From: JBOHPP01 sp050731755
GTDB taxonomy: Bacteria; Methylomirabilota; Methylomirabilia; Rokubacteriales; CSP1-6
DNA: 18,385 bases
NCBI GenBank assembly: GCA_050731755.1
Contig: JBOHPP010000093.1
Location: forward strand, 1-18,385
Direction of reading: 5' to 3'
Every line of letters starts with the position of its first letter. The first letter of the stretch is position 1. The notes beneath the pieces were generated by a model, which searched no databases, was not told the DNA's origin, and saw nothing but the letters and a program-made list of their open reading frames with translations. The position numbers and the translations under genes are program-made. Below, piece by piece: positions 6,389 through 14,275 of this stretch.

Positions 6389-7405
6389 ATGACTCGTCGC
6401 ACCGCGCTCGTTCTCGCCTGGCTCACGAGCTTCGCCGTTCTCACCGCTCCGGTCTTGGCGCCGGCCCAGGAGTGGAAGCCGGTCAAGCCCATTACGGTGA
6501 TCGTGCCGTGGCCGGCCGGGGGAGCCACCGACCTGACGGTCCGGATCCTGGCCGCCGATATGGAGAAAACGCTCGGGCAGCGGATCTCGGTGGTCAACAC
6601 GCCGGGGGCCACCGACGCGATCGGCATGAAGAACGCGTGGGACGCGCCCCGTGACGGCTACACGTGGACGGCCAACTCGGACACGTCGCTCGTGAACTAC
6701 CCCGTCTTGGATCTCATGAAGACAACCCACCGCGACTGGATCCAGTGGTACGCGCTCTTCACGCCCAGCATCATCTCCGTCAACGCGGACTTTCCGGCCA
6801 AGGATCTGCCCGATCTCGTCCGCATGATGAAGGACAAGGCTGGCCAGGTGCCCGTGGCCTCGGCGGGGGTCGGCTCCTCGGGCCACACCGCGCTGGAGGT
6901 CTTCAAGAGCGCGACCAGCGTCACCGTGCGCGACGTACCCTACACCGGCGGCAATCCCGCCGTGGTGGCCACCGTGTCGGGCGAGAGCAGCGTGGTGATG
7001 CAGCTCTCGCTGGAGCAGGCCGACATGATCCGGGCCAAGAAGCTCAAGCCCCTGGCCAACACCAGCGATCGGCCCCTCATCGTGACCGGGTTCGGCGAGA
7101 TTCCGCCGGTGACGAAGTGGTATCCGAGCTTTCCGCCGACCGGCTCGCACTTCGGCCTCATGGTACCGAAGGACATTCCCAAGGAGGTCGTAGCCGCCAT
7201 CAGCAAGGCGTTCGATGACGCGGCCAGGGCCGAGCGCCTGCGGAAGTTCGCCGACGAGAAGGCCGTGTTCCTGGTGAACCTCAAGGAAGGCGCGGCCATG
7301 ACCATGGCCGACGAGACCGCCTCCGTGGTCACCTGGACGCTCTACGACAACGGCGCGGCCAAGATCTCCCCGGCGCAGTTCAACATCCCGAAGCCGAAGC
7401 GCTGA
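6389..7405 (+). CDS. tctC: Tripartite tricarboxylate transporter substrate-binding protein
   Basis: The 338-residue periplasmic protein has a signal peptide (positive MTRR, hydrophobic 6-23, likely cleavage after APA at 26, before QEW). The Bug/TctC fingerprint follows: ITVIVPWPAGGATDLTVRIL, a GYTWTANSDTS segment, and SAGVGSSGHTALEVF. It captures a carboxylate-type ligand and delivers it to the TctAB membrane unit. ATG 6389 is preferred over ATG 6359 because it directly precedes the signal peptide and follows a purine-rich GGGAAGGG. It is first in an operon with tctB 21 bases downstream, unlike the many orphan Bug proteins. The ligand cannot be deduced; the family binds citrate, other dicarboxylates, nicotinate, terephthalate and similar compounds. 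Confidence 0.92.
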   Translation: MTRRTALVLAWLTSFAVLTAPVLAPAQEWKPVKPITVIVPWPAGGATDLTVRILAADMEKTLGQRISVVNTPGATDAIGMKNAWDAPRDGYTWTANSDTSLVNYPVLDLMKTTHRDWIQWYALFTPSIISVNADFPAKDLPDLVRMMKDKAGQVPVASAGVGSSGHTALEVFKSATSVTVRDVPYTGGNPAVVATVSGESSVVMQLSLEQADMIRAKKLKPLANTSDRPLIVTGFGEIPPVTKWYPSFPPTGSHFGLMVPKDIPKEVVAAISKAFDDAARAERLRKFADEKAVFLVNLKEGAAMTMADETASVVTWTLYDNGAAKISPAQFNIPKPKR

Positions 7406-7426
7406 GCGGCCGGCGCGGCGGGCCTG

Positions 7427-7906
7427 ATGCCCGACCAGTCGAGGCGCGCGGACGTCTACGCCGGGCTGATCCTCTGCGGGCTCTGCGGGCTGGTGCTGGT
7501 GGAGAGCTGGAGGATGCCCCGCGATCTCCAGGGCTGGCCGGCCTACGCCTCGCCCGGCGTCGTCACCGGCTCGCTCGCCCTCGGGCTGCTGGCCATGGGG
7601 GTCGCGCTGGTCATCCGCGCAGTTCGGCGCGCGGGTGCGCGGGTGACGATCTCGGGGGACGAGGTGCGGCGCTTCCTGGCGGGCCCGGGCACGAGGCGGC
7701 TCGCCCTGATGGGCCTGCTCGGTGCCGCCTATCTGCTCTCGCTGGGTCAAGGCCTGCCCTATCACCTCACGATCGGCGGGTTCCTCGCGGTCACGATGCT
7801 GCTGTTCGGCGCGCGGCCGTGGTGGGCCGTGCTTCTGATCAGCGGTGTCACGACGGCGGCGATGGCGCTGGTCTTCAATCGGATCTTCCTCATCCCGCTG
7901 CCGTGA
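7427..7906 (+). CDS. tctB: Tripartite tricarboxylate transporter small membrane subunit
   Basis: The 159-residue protein has four hydrophobic segments, about 12-27 (AGLILCGLCGLVLV), 42-64, 92-108 and 115-156. This is the layout and length expected of TctB, the small four-helix subunit. Sequence is poorly conserved in this family, so the position between tctC and tctA carries much of the assignment. It ends 25 bases before tctA. It should support the TctA permease in sodium- or proton-coupled uptake. Confidence 0.88.
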   Translation: MPDQSRRADVYAGLILCGLCGLVLVESWRMPRDLQGWPAYASPGVVTGSLALGLLAMGVALVIRAVRRAGARVTISGDEVRRFLAGPGTRRLALMGLLGAAYLLSLGQGLPYHLTIGGFLAVTMLLFGARPWWAVLLISGVTTAAMALVFNRIFLIPLP

Positions 7907-7931
7907 GCAATGCGGGTGGCGTGACCGCCCC

Positions 7932-9371
7932 GTGAACCTGGGCCCGCTCAACATCCTCGGCGAGCTGTGGACGCTGGCCACGCCAATCGTGCTGTTCCAC
8001 GTGCTGTGGTCCACGTTCATCGGCATGGTGGTGGGCATGCTGCCCGGGCTCACGGCCACCATGGGGATCGCGCTGCTGACCGGGCTCACCTTCGGGATGG
8101 ACCCCAAGCACGCCATCATCATCCTGGTGTGCGTGTACGTGGGCGCGATCACCGGCGGCAGCCGCTCGGCAATCCTCCTGAACATCCCCGGAACGCCGGC
8201 CAACGCCGCCGCCTGCCTGGATGGCTTCCCGCTTGCGCAACGGGGCGAGGCCGGGCCGGCCATCGGCCTCTCGGCGACCTCCTCGTTCATCGGCACCGTG
8301 TTCGGCATCCTGTGCCTGGCCTTCTTCACTCCGCTGCTCGGCCAGCTCGCGCTACAGTTCCAGTCGTGGGAATTCTTCTGGCTGGCCATCTTCGGCGTGG
8401 CCGTCTGCGGCAACCTCACGGCGCCAACCGATCCCCTCAAGGGGTGGATCGCCGGCTTCCTGGGACTGCTCCTATCGCTCGTCGGCCAAGAGAACATCGC
8501 CGGCTACGGGCGCTTCACCTTCGGCTTCGATCAGATGCGCGCCGGCTTCTCGCTGATCCCGGTGCTGGTCGGGCTCTATGGCATGGCCGAGGTGCTGGCG
8601 GTCATGCGGGAGCAGGCGCTGCCGGAGGTCACCCGGCAGGTCGGCCGGGTGCTCCCGCGGTTCCGCGAGGTGCTCCGGCACTGGAAGACTACGCTGCGCT
8701 CCGGCCTGGTCGGCGTCACCGTGGGTGTGATCCCGGGCGTCGGCGAGGACGTGGCCTCGTGGGTCTCCTACGACCTGGCCAAGCGGGCCAGCCAGCACCC
8801 CGAGCAGTACGGCAAGGGTTCCCGCGAGGGCCTCATGGCCGCCGAGACCGGGGACAATGCGTGCATCGGCGGCGCCATCATCCCGGTGCTGGCGCTGGCC
8901 GTGCCCGGCAGTGCGCCGGCCGCCGTGCTCCTGGGCGCCATGTGGCTCCACGGCGTGCGCCCGGGTCCGCTCCTCATGATCGAGTTCCCGAACTACGTCT
9001 GGGAGATCAGCGCCCTGCTGATCCTGGCCGCCTGCGCGTCGCTCACCATCTCGCTGCTCGGTGTGCGCTTCCAGGTGAAGATCCTGGCCATCCCGCGCCC
9101 GATCCTCATGCCCATCGTGTTCGCGCTGTGCGTGATCGGCTCGTACGCTATCAACGTGCGGATCTTCGATCTCTGGGTGATGTTCGTGTTCGGCCTGATC
9201 GGCTACGCCATGCGCCAGTACAGCTACCCGGCGGCCCCGATGGTTCTAGGGGTGATTCTCGGCGATATGCTCGACACGAGCCTGCGCCGGGCGCTGATCC
9301 GTACCGAAGGGGACCTGACCCCGTTTTTCACGCGCCCCATCTCCCTCGTCGCTGGGTCCGGCGCGGACTGA
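7932..9371 (+). CDS. tctA: Tripartite tricarboxylate transporter large permease
   Basis: The 479-residue integral membrane protein (usual length about 500) shows hallmark TctA loops: GMLPGLTATMGIALL near the N-terminus, YVGAITGGSRSAILLNIPGTPANAA, and a second GVIPGVGEDVASWVSYDLAKR region followed by ETGDNACIGGAIIPVLALAVPGSA. The two PG-containing repeats reflect the internal duplication of the family. It forms the transport channel with TctB and takes ligand from TctC. The start is taken as GTG 7932 (VNLGPLNILGEL), since the frame upstream of it overlaps tctB with no similarity. There is no strong Shine-Dalgarno, so translation is probably coupled to tctB. Confidence 0.92.
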   Translation: MNLGPLNILGELWTLATPIVLFHVLWSTFIGMVVGMLPGLTATMGIALLTGLTFGMDPKHAIIILVCVYVGAITGGSRSAILLNIPGTPANAAACLDGFPLAQRGEAGPAIGLSATSSFIGTVFGILCLAFFTPLLGQLALQFQSWEFFWLAIFGVAVCGNLTAPTDPLKGWIAGFLGLLLSLVGQENIAGYGRFTFGFDQMRAGFSLIPVLVGLYGMAEVLAVMREQALPEVTRQVGRVLPRFREVLRHWKTTLRSGLVGVTVGVIPGVGEDVASWVSYDLAKRASQHPEQYGKGSREGLMAAETGDNACIGGAIIPVLALAVPGSAPAAVLLGAMWLHGVRPGPLLMIEFPNYVWEISALLILAACASLTISLLGVRFQVKILAIPRPILMPIVFALCVIGSYAINVRIFDLWVMFVFGLIGYAMRQYSYPAAPMVLGVILGDMLDTSLRRALIRTEGDLTPFFTRPISLVAGSGAD

Positions 9372-9406
9372 CCGCGTTGCTGGCCCGGCGGCCGCGAGCC
9401 GTGCCC

Positions 9407-9420
9407 CGCGGCTAGCCGCG
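9407..9420. terminator. Palindrome between convergent tctA and ATPase ends
   Basis: CGCGGCTAGCCGCG is a perfect 14-base palindrome in the 51-base gap between two convergent stop codons. It could act as a bidirectional stop structure but has no T tract on either side. Confidence 0.2.
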
Positions 9421-9422
9421 AT

Positions 9423-10997
9423 TCAGCGCCGAGTGGGGCGCCGGCGCTCAAGGGCGGCGCCCCAACGGGCCAGGAACGTGGTGACGAAGGTGTGCTCCTT
9501 CGCCGGATCGGCGGCCAGCGGAGCCAGGGCCATCGCGACCGTCAACGCAACATGATAACCCTCCGACCGGGAAGCGACGGCGCGCCGGTACGCCGGGTGG
9601 GTCTCGTTGACCCACACCGTGGACTCGACCAGGCGACCGAGTTCGGAGTCGTCCGGCCGCGCCTCGAACTGGATGGCGAGCCCGTAGCGCGCAGGGCGGC
9701 GCGTCTGGGGGCCGGCGGCGAGACGGCCTGCCACCGGGGCCGCTCCGGGCGGCGAGGTGGCCGGCGATCCGGACTGAGGGCCCTCCACCGGCGGCCCCGC
9801 GTCCGCCAGCTCCGCTCCGTCAGGCGTGGCCGGCGTGAGCGACATCGCCTCGCGCACGGCGAGCGACGGGCCGGTCAGGTCGGCTCCTGCACGACCGCTG
9901 GCGACCGGGAGGCGACGTTGGCCCCCGGCACGCTGCTCGACAAGAGAGGCGAGGAGCGGAAAATCTCCGGCCAGATCCGCGAGGACCGCCTCCAGGTCGC
10001 GCTCGACCGGCCGCGCGGCGCGCCGCCGCGTCCGCTCGGCGGGCTCGCTCGCGTCGCCCCACAGGGCGAGTTGGCGCGAGACGGCTTCCTGGATCGCCTT
10101 GCGATAGGCGAGATAGGTGGCGCCACGCGCGCCGGCGCGAATGAAATCGGACTTGCTCAGGGTAAGACACTCGGCCAGCGCGGGAACCTCGATCAACCCG
10201 CCGATGCGCTGGGGCGCCGAGGGGGCGACGGAAAGCCAGTCCCAGCCGCGCTTGATGATCTTCCCGAAGGTGCTGACGGCGATGCCTTGCCGGTCTTCGG
10301 GCAGCGGCGCCATGTCTCGTATTAGATAACCCGCGCCCGCGGGCTTCCGCCTCCGCGTCGCGCGAAGGGCGATGGGCGCGGCGTCCGGCGCCGGCCAGCC
10401 CCGCGTCTCGACCGGACGTCCGTTGACCACGAAGCTCACGCCGTGCGGATAGTGCGGGCTCAGGATATCCGCAAGAGCCGGGTCGAGAAGTGGCTGGAAG
10501 TGGCGGCGGAGCGCGCCTTCAACGAAGCCGGGGTCGAGCAGCGGGGAAAGCGGGTTCGCCGCCACCAAGCGCACCGCCGTGCCGTGGTCGGTGACCAGGC
10601 CAGGCGGCGGGACCCACTTCCACGGGGCCTTGTGGCGCGAGGCAAGCCGCCAGGAGGAGGCGACGTGGTGCTTGCCACGGCGCGTTTCGGTGAGCACCTC
10701 CGAACAGACCAGCAGCGCGATCTTGATGCCGACGCCCGCGAAGCCGATGCCGGCGCCCCTGACCTTCGTGGTGGCCGCGATGTCGTGGTAGCGGGCTAGC
10801 TCCCGCCGTCGCATGCCGACGCCGTCATCCACGATGGTGAGCGCGGAGGCCGGTGGATCCGTCGTTATGGCGAGGGTTCGGACGTCCGAGTCGAGGGAGT
10901 TCGCGATGATCTCGGTGAGAATCGTCTCCTCGATGGACTCCGGGTAGGCATCCCGCAGGTCCTCCAGAAGGTGGAGGAGATCGACCCTGGTCTCCAC
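9423..10997 (-). CDS. Orphan GHKL-fold ATPase (MORC/HSP90-like)
   Basis: The 524-residue protein has a Bergerat ATP-binding fold: N-box E29-x3-N33 (EIIANSLDS), G1 DDGVGM (57-62) and G2 GIGFAGVGIK (83-92). The following region (about 185-330), with HGVSFVVNGRP and LIEVPALAECLTLSKSDF, resembles the S5-type second domain of MORC/MutL/HSP90 proteins. A Pro/Ala/Gly-rich linker (about 355-435) leads to a compact C-terminal region with HPAYRRAVASRSEGYHVALTVAMALAPL. No kinase, response regulator or nuclease domain is visible. Function is unknown: chaperone-like, DNA-associated or defence roles are all possible. The start is GTG 10997, without a clear Shine-Dalgarno. The gene stands alone, convergent with tctA and divergent from the propeller protein. 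Confidence 0.8.
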   Translation of the reverse strand: METRVDLLHLLEDLRDAYPESIEETILTEIIANSLDSDVRTLAITTDPPASALTIVDDGVGMRRRELARYHDIAATTKVRGAGIGFAGVGIKIALLVCSEVLTETRRGKHHVASSWRLASRHKAPWKWVPPPGLVTDHGTAVRLVAANPLSPLLDPGFVEGALRRHFQPLLDPALADILSPHYPHGVSFVVNGRPVETRGWPAPDAAPIALRATRRRKPAGAGYLIRDMAPLPEDRQGIAVSTFGKIIKRGWDWLSVAPSAPQRIGGLIEVPALAECLTLSKSDFIRAGARGATYLAYRKAIQEAVSRQLALWGDASEPAERTRRRAARPVERDLEAVLADLAGDFPLLASLVEQRAGGQRRLPVASGRAGADLTGPSLAVREAMSLTPATPDGAELADAGPPVEGPQSGSPATSPPGAAPVAGRLAAGPQTRRPARYGLAIQFEARPDDSELGRLVESTVWVNETHPAYRRAVASRSEGYHVALTVAMALAPLAADPAKEHTFVTTFLARWGAALERRRPTRR

Positions 10998-11003
10998 GCG
11001 GCT

Positions 11004-11009
11004 AGCCTA
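11004..11009 (-). promoter_or_regulatory. Weak -10-like hexamer before the ATPase start
   Basis: Minus-strand TAGGCT lies 6 bases before the GTG at 10997, with TTGCGC (11027-11032) 17 bases further upstream. Only a partial consensus match. Confidence 0.2.
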
Positions 11010-11023
11010 CGAAGAGAGGACTG

Positions 11024-11039
11024 GTGGCGCAACCGCCAC
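11024..11039. repeat. Inverted repeat in divergent intergenic region
   Basis: GTGGCG (11024-11029) and CGCCAC (11034-11039) flank a 4-base spacer between the divergent ATPase and propeller genes. It may be an operator; nothing else supports this. Confidence 0.25.
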
Positions 11040-11078
11040 GACGGCTACGCGCGGGCGCTCGCGCCCCGAGGCCGGGTG

Positions 11079-11084
11079 TACCAT
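11079..11084 (+). promoter_or_regulatory. Possible -10 element, leaderless start of propeller gene
   Basis: TACCAT ends 7 bases before the ATG at 11092, with no usable Shine-Dalgarno (AGGG lies only one base from the ATG). Transcription would begin at the start codon. Confidence 0.35.
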
Positions 11085-11091
11085 GCAGGGC

Positions 11092-12018
11092 ATGGACGCG
11101 CGGATCCTCGTAGGGACCGTGGGTGGGCTCCACGAGTTGGGCGCACCGCGGGGTCGGGCGCTGGACCAGTTCGCCGGGCGTACCGTCACCACCGTGGCCC
11201 GAGACGGCGCGCGCGTGTGGGCCATCGTGGATGGCCGGAGCGTGTGGGCCACGGACGACACCGGCCAGTGGAAGCAGCAGGCATCGATCGACGGCCCGCC
11301 CGCCACGTCACTCGTCGTGACCGCGGCGGGAATCCTCATCGGGACGGAGCAGGCCCATCTGTTCACGTTGACCGACGGCCGACTGACGTCCGTGGAGTCG
11401 TTCGAGCACGTCGAGGGACGGCAGGCGTGGTACACGCCGTGGGGCGATCCGGCCGACGTGCGATCCATCGCGGTTGAGCGCCACCCGGCGGAGGGCGCCG
11501 CCCTCTACGTCAACGCCCACGTGGGCGGCGTCGTGCGCTCGCGGGACGGCGGCCGCTCGTGGACGTCGATGATCGACATCGAGACCGACGTCCACCAGGT
11601 CCTCACCCACCCCACGCGGCGGGGTTGGGTGCTGGTCGCCTCCGCCGAGGGCTTGGGAATGAGTCGGGACGGCGGCGACTCCTGGCAGTTCGTCACGGCC
11701 GGCCTGCACGCTCACTACCTGCGCGCGGTGGCCGTATCCGAGGACCGCGTGCTGGTGACGGCCTCGACCGGCCATCGGGGCAAGCGCTCGGCGGTCTACC
11801 GCAAACCGCTCGACGGCCCGGCGGAGTTCGAGCGGTGCGGTCGCGGCCTGCCCGAGTGGTTCCACGACAACATCGACACGGCGTGTTTGGCCGCCGCCGG
11901 TCCGGTCGTGGCCTTCGGCACCGAGGACGGCCGCGTCTTCCGTTCGCCGGACGGCGGCGCCCGCTGGGAGCTCGCCGCCAAGGGGCTGCCGGCCGTCCGC
12001 TGCGTCAGCGTCGGCTGA
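11092..12018 (+). CDS. Asp-box beta-propeller protein (sialidase/sortilin-like repeat fold)
   Basis: The 308-residue protein has three clear Asp-box motifs (S-x-D-G-G-x-x-W): SRDGGRSW (150-157), SRDGGDSW (191-198) and SPDGGARW (285-292), plus a degenerate copy ATDDTGQW (53-60). These mark blades of a BNR/VPS10-type beta-propeller. Sialidase catalytic residues are not evident and there is no signal peptide, so an enzymatic role is unsupported; it may be a cytoplasmic binding scaffold. ATG 11092 is preferred because a -10-like TACCAT lies 7 bases upstream; ATG 11083 in the same frame would add three residues. The gene ends 15 bases from the convergent Gfo/Idh/MocA gene. Confidence 0.8.
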   Translation: MDARILVGTVGGLHELGAPRGRALDQFAGRTVTTVARDGARVWAIVDGRSVWATDDTGQWKQQASIDGPPATSLVVTAAGILIGTEQAHLFTLTDGRLTSVESFEHVEGRQAWYTPWGDPADVRSIAVERHPAEGAALYVNAHVGGVVRSRDGGRSWTSMIDIETDVHQVLTHPTRRGWVLVASAEGLGMSRDGGDSWQFVTAGLHAHYLRAVAVSEDRVLVTASTGHRGKRSAVYRKPLDGPAEFERCGRGLPEWFHDNIDTACLAAAGPVVAFGTEDGRVFRSPDGGARWELAAKGLPAVRCVSVG

Positions 12019-12033
12019 CCAGCCGCACCCGGC

Positions 12034-13137
12034 TCAGCCCGCCTCCACCTCCACCCAGGCTCGCCGGCCGAGCGCCTCGAGCACGGCGTCGAGCACCGCC
12101 TGGGCGCGGACACCGTCGGCGAACGAGGGCGCGGGGGTGACACCGCTGCGCACGCCGTCGAGGAGCCGGGCGACCAGCGGCGCGATGGTCGCCTTGCCGA
12201 TGATCTCGAACGCGTCTCCCTCTCCCACCGACGGTGAGGGCGCCGCCCGCGGCTCGACGCGCTGGAAGCCCGCGCCCCCCTCGGTGAGACGCAGCTCGCC
12301 TTCCCACCACCGCCGGCCGTCCCGCGCCAGCCGATAGTGCAGCGCGCCGCGCGCGCCGTACGCTTCCAGCGTGTGCTCGGTCATCGCGTGGGCGGCCCGG
12401 CTTACCGTGAACGTCGCCTGGGCGCCGCTGGCCAGCTCACCGATCACCGTGCAGTAGTCGTCGGCATCAGGCGGCCGGCCCACACCGGGCGCGGCCCGCG
12501 CGGGATAGGCGAGACCGGCGTGCGCCGTCACCCGGACGAACTCGCCGAAGGTGGCGCGGATCATGTCCACGAGGTGAACGCCCTGGTCACCCATCGCGCC
12601 GTGGCCGGCCTGGGCCCGGTCCATCCGCCAGGTGGCGGCGGCGGTCTCGTCGGCCCAGCGCCCGCCGAGCCATCGGGCGTCGAGATGGAACACGCGGCCG
12701 AGCGCCCCGGCGCGCACGCGCGCGTCCAGCTCCTGCATGGCCGCGGCGAAGCGCCAGTTGAAGGCGGTCATGGCCACGCGCCGGGCCCGGCCGGCGGCCT
12801 GGGCCATGCGGCGTGCCTCGGCCGTCGTGAGCGCCAGCGGCTTCTCACAGAGGACGTGGGCGCCGCCGTCGAGCGCGCGCAACGCGATCGGCAGGTGGAG
12901 ATGGGGCGGCGTGGCGATCACGACGATCTCCGGCCGCGCCCGCTCGAGCATCTCCTCCCAGCCTTCGTAGACCTGGGGGACGCCGTAGCGGTCGGCCACG
13001 GCCTTGGCCGCCGCTCGGTCGCGCTGGCAGACGGCCACCACGCGGCAGCCCTGGGCCTGAAAGGCGGGAATGTGGGCTCGCCCGTAGCCGAGCCCGATCA
13101 CGCCGACGGTGGACCCGCGCGCGGGATCCGCAGACAC
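12034..13137 (-). CDS. Gfo/Idh/MocA family NAD(P)-dependent oxidoreductase
   Basis: The 367-residue protein starts with a Rossmann fold, VGVIGLGYGRAH (11-22), continues through IVVIATPPHLHLPIALRAL (71-89), and has the diagnostic CEKPLA (97-102) with the catalytic Lys99. The C-terminal alpha/beta domain includes GDQGVHLVDMIRATFGEF, the usual substrate-side region. It would oxidise or reduce a sugar, inositol or related polyol with NAD(P) in the cytoplasm; the substrate is unknown. The start is GTG 13137, because upstream sequence in this frame lies antisense to the methyltransferase and shows no similarity. There is no Shine-Dalgarno; a -10-like TATTCT sits 7 bases before the GTG. It is divergent from the methyltransferase. 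Confidence 0.9.
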   Translation of the reverse strand: MSADPARGSTVGVIGLGYGRAHIPAFQAQGCRVVAVCQRDRAAAKAVADRYGVPQVYEGWEEMLERARPEIVVIATPPHLHLPIALRALDGGAHVLCEKPLALTTAEARRMAQAAGRARRVAMTAFNWRFAAAMQELDARVRAGALGRVFHLDARWLGGRWADETAAATWRMDRAQAGHGAMGDQGVHLVDMIRATFGEFVRVTAHAGLAYPARAAPGVGRPPDADDYCTVIGELASGAQATFTVSRAAHAMTEHTLEAYGARGALHYRLARDGRRWWEGELRLTEGGAGFQRVEPRAAPSPSVGEGDAFEIIGKATIAPLVARLLDGVRSGVTPAPSFADGVRAQAVLDAVLEALGRRAWVEVEAG

Positions 13138-13144
13138 GCGGGGA

Positions 13145-13150
13145 AGAATA
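13145..13150 (-). promoter_or_regulatory. Possible -10 element, leaderless start of the Gfo/Idh/MocA gene
   Basis: Minus-strand TATTCT (4 of 6 consensus bases) ends 7 bases before the GTG at 13137. The intervening TCCCCGC contains no Shine-Dalgarno, pointing to a leaderless transcript. Confidence 0.35.
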
Positions 13151-13225
13151 CAGGCTGCTCTGGCGCTGTGGTAGTGTGTCGGGCGCCGATCGCGCCACCA
13201 TTCCCAGCGCGCCGCGGAGGCCGCC

Positions 13226-14275
13226 ATGGACAAGGACAAGCTGAAAGCGTTCACCCAACTCATGGTCCGCCACTTCGAAGGGACGTCGGTAACCGTGATG
13301 GTCGAGCTCGGCCGGCGCGTCGGCCTCTTCGAGACGCTGGCCGGGATGGGGCCGGCCACCAGCGCCGACATCGCCGCCCGCGCCGGGCTCAGCGAGCGGT
13401 ACGTCCGCGAATGGCTGGGGGCCATGGTGTGCGGCGGCATCGTCGAGTATGACGCCGGCGCGCGGACGTTCCGGCTGCCGCCGGAGCATGCCGCTCTGCT
13501 CACCGGCTCCACCACGAAGAACTTCGCCACCATGGCGGAGTTCTTTCCGCTCATGGCGCGCGTCCTCCCCAACGTGACGGATGCCTTCCGCACCGGCGCC
13601 GGCGTGCCGTATAGCGCCTATCAGCCTGACTTCACCGGCTTGATGGACCGGCGTAGCCGGCCCCGCTACGACGAGCTGCTGTTCAGCAAGTACCTGGCGT
13701 TGCCGGCCGGGCTCATTCCCCGTCTCGAAGCGGGGATCCGCGTGGCCGACGTCGGCTGCGGCACCGGCTATTGCGCCATGCTGATGGCCGCTCGCTTCCC
13801 GAAGAGCACGTTCGTCGGCTACGACGTGTCGGAGCCGGCCATCGCTCAGGCCCAGGCCGAGGCGGGGGCGCGGAAGATCACCAACGCCTCGTTCGTCGAG
13901 CAGGACATCTCGCGGCTGGAGACGCCGATCCCGTTCGACCTCGTCACCGCCTTCGACGCGATCCATGACCAGGTCGATCCAGCCGGGGTGCTGCGCCGCA
14001 TCCGTTCGGCCCTCGCCCCCGGCGGGGCCTTCCTCATGGTCGACGTCTGCGCCTCGAGCAACCTCGAGGACAACGTGAGTGTGCCGATGGCGGCCTATCT
14101 CTACACCATCAGCACCATGCACTGCATGAGCGTCGCGCTGGCCGGTGGCGGCCCCGGGCTCGGCGCCACGTGGGGCCACCAGGTGGCCACCCGGATGCTG
14201 GAGGAGGCCGGCTTCAAGAACGTGCAGCTCTTCGAGCGCGTCGATCCGGTGAACTCGCTCTACGTCGCCCGCTGA
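13226..14275 (+). CDS. SAM-dependent methyltransferase with winged-helix N-terminus
   Basis: The 349-residue protein has an N-terminal winged-helix-like segment (about 20-90, ADIAARAGLSERYVREWLGAM) and a class I methyltransferase core. Motif I is VADVGCGTGY (173-182), an acidic motif II follows at VGYDVSEPAI (197-206), and LAPGGAFLMVDVCA lies further on. This arrangement matches the Rv2258c-like and O-methyltransferase-like groups, which act on small molecules; the helical domain mediates dimerisation rather than DNA binding. The acceptor substrate is unknown. ATG 13226 is preceded by GGAGG at about 7 bases. The 3' end overlaps the convergent MFS gene by 16 bases (14260-14275). Confidence 0.88.
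   Translation: MDKDKLKAFTQLMVRHFEGTSVTVMVELGRRVGLFETLAGMGPATSADIAARAGLSERYVREWLGAMVCGGIVEYDAGARTFRLPPEHAALLTGSTTKNFATMAEFFPLMARVLPNVTDAFRTGAGVPYSAYQPDFTGLMDRRSRPRYDELLFSKYLALPAGLIPRLEAGIRVADVGCGTGYCAMLMAARFPKSTFVGYDVSEPAIAQAQAEAGARKITNASFVEQDISRLETPIPFDLVTAFDAIHDQVDPAGVLRRIRSALAPGGAFLMVDVCASSNLEDNVSVPMAAYLYTISTMHCMSVALAGGGPGLGATWGHQVATRMLEEAGFKNVQLFERVDPVNSLYVAR

Noticed and set aside
6311..8497. 728-codon minus-strand open frame antisense to tctCBA
   Set aside because: It is antisense to three well-recognised genes; its composition (Arg, Gly, His, Ala rich, no domain motifs) is typical of a stop-poor shadow frame in GC-rich DNA.
7967..9415. 482-codon plus-strand open frame overlapping tctA
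   Set aside because: A +1/+2 frame reading of tctA; the translated residues are Arg/Gly/His rich with no membrane segments.
11083..12018. Propeller protein as an active sialidase
   Set aside because: Asp-box repeats are present, but the arginine triad and other catalytic residues of sialidases are not recognisable and there is no export signal.
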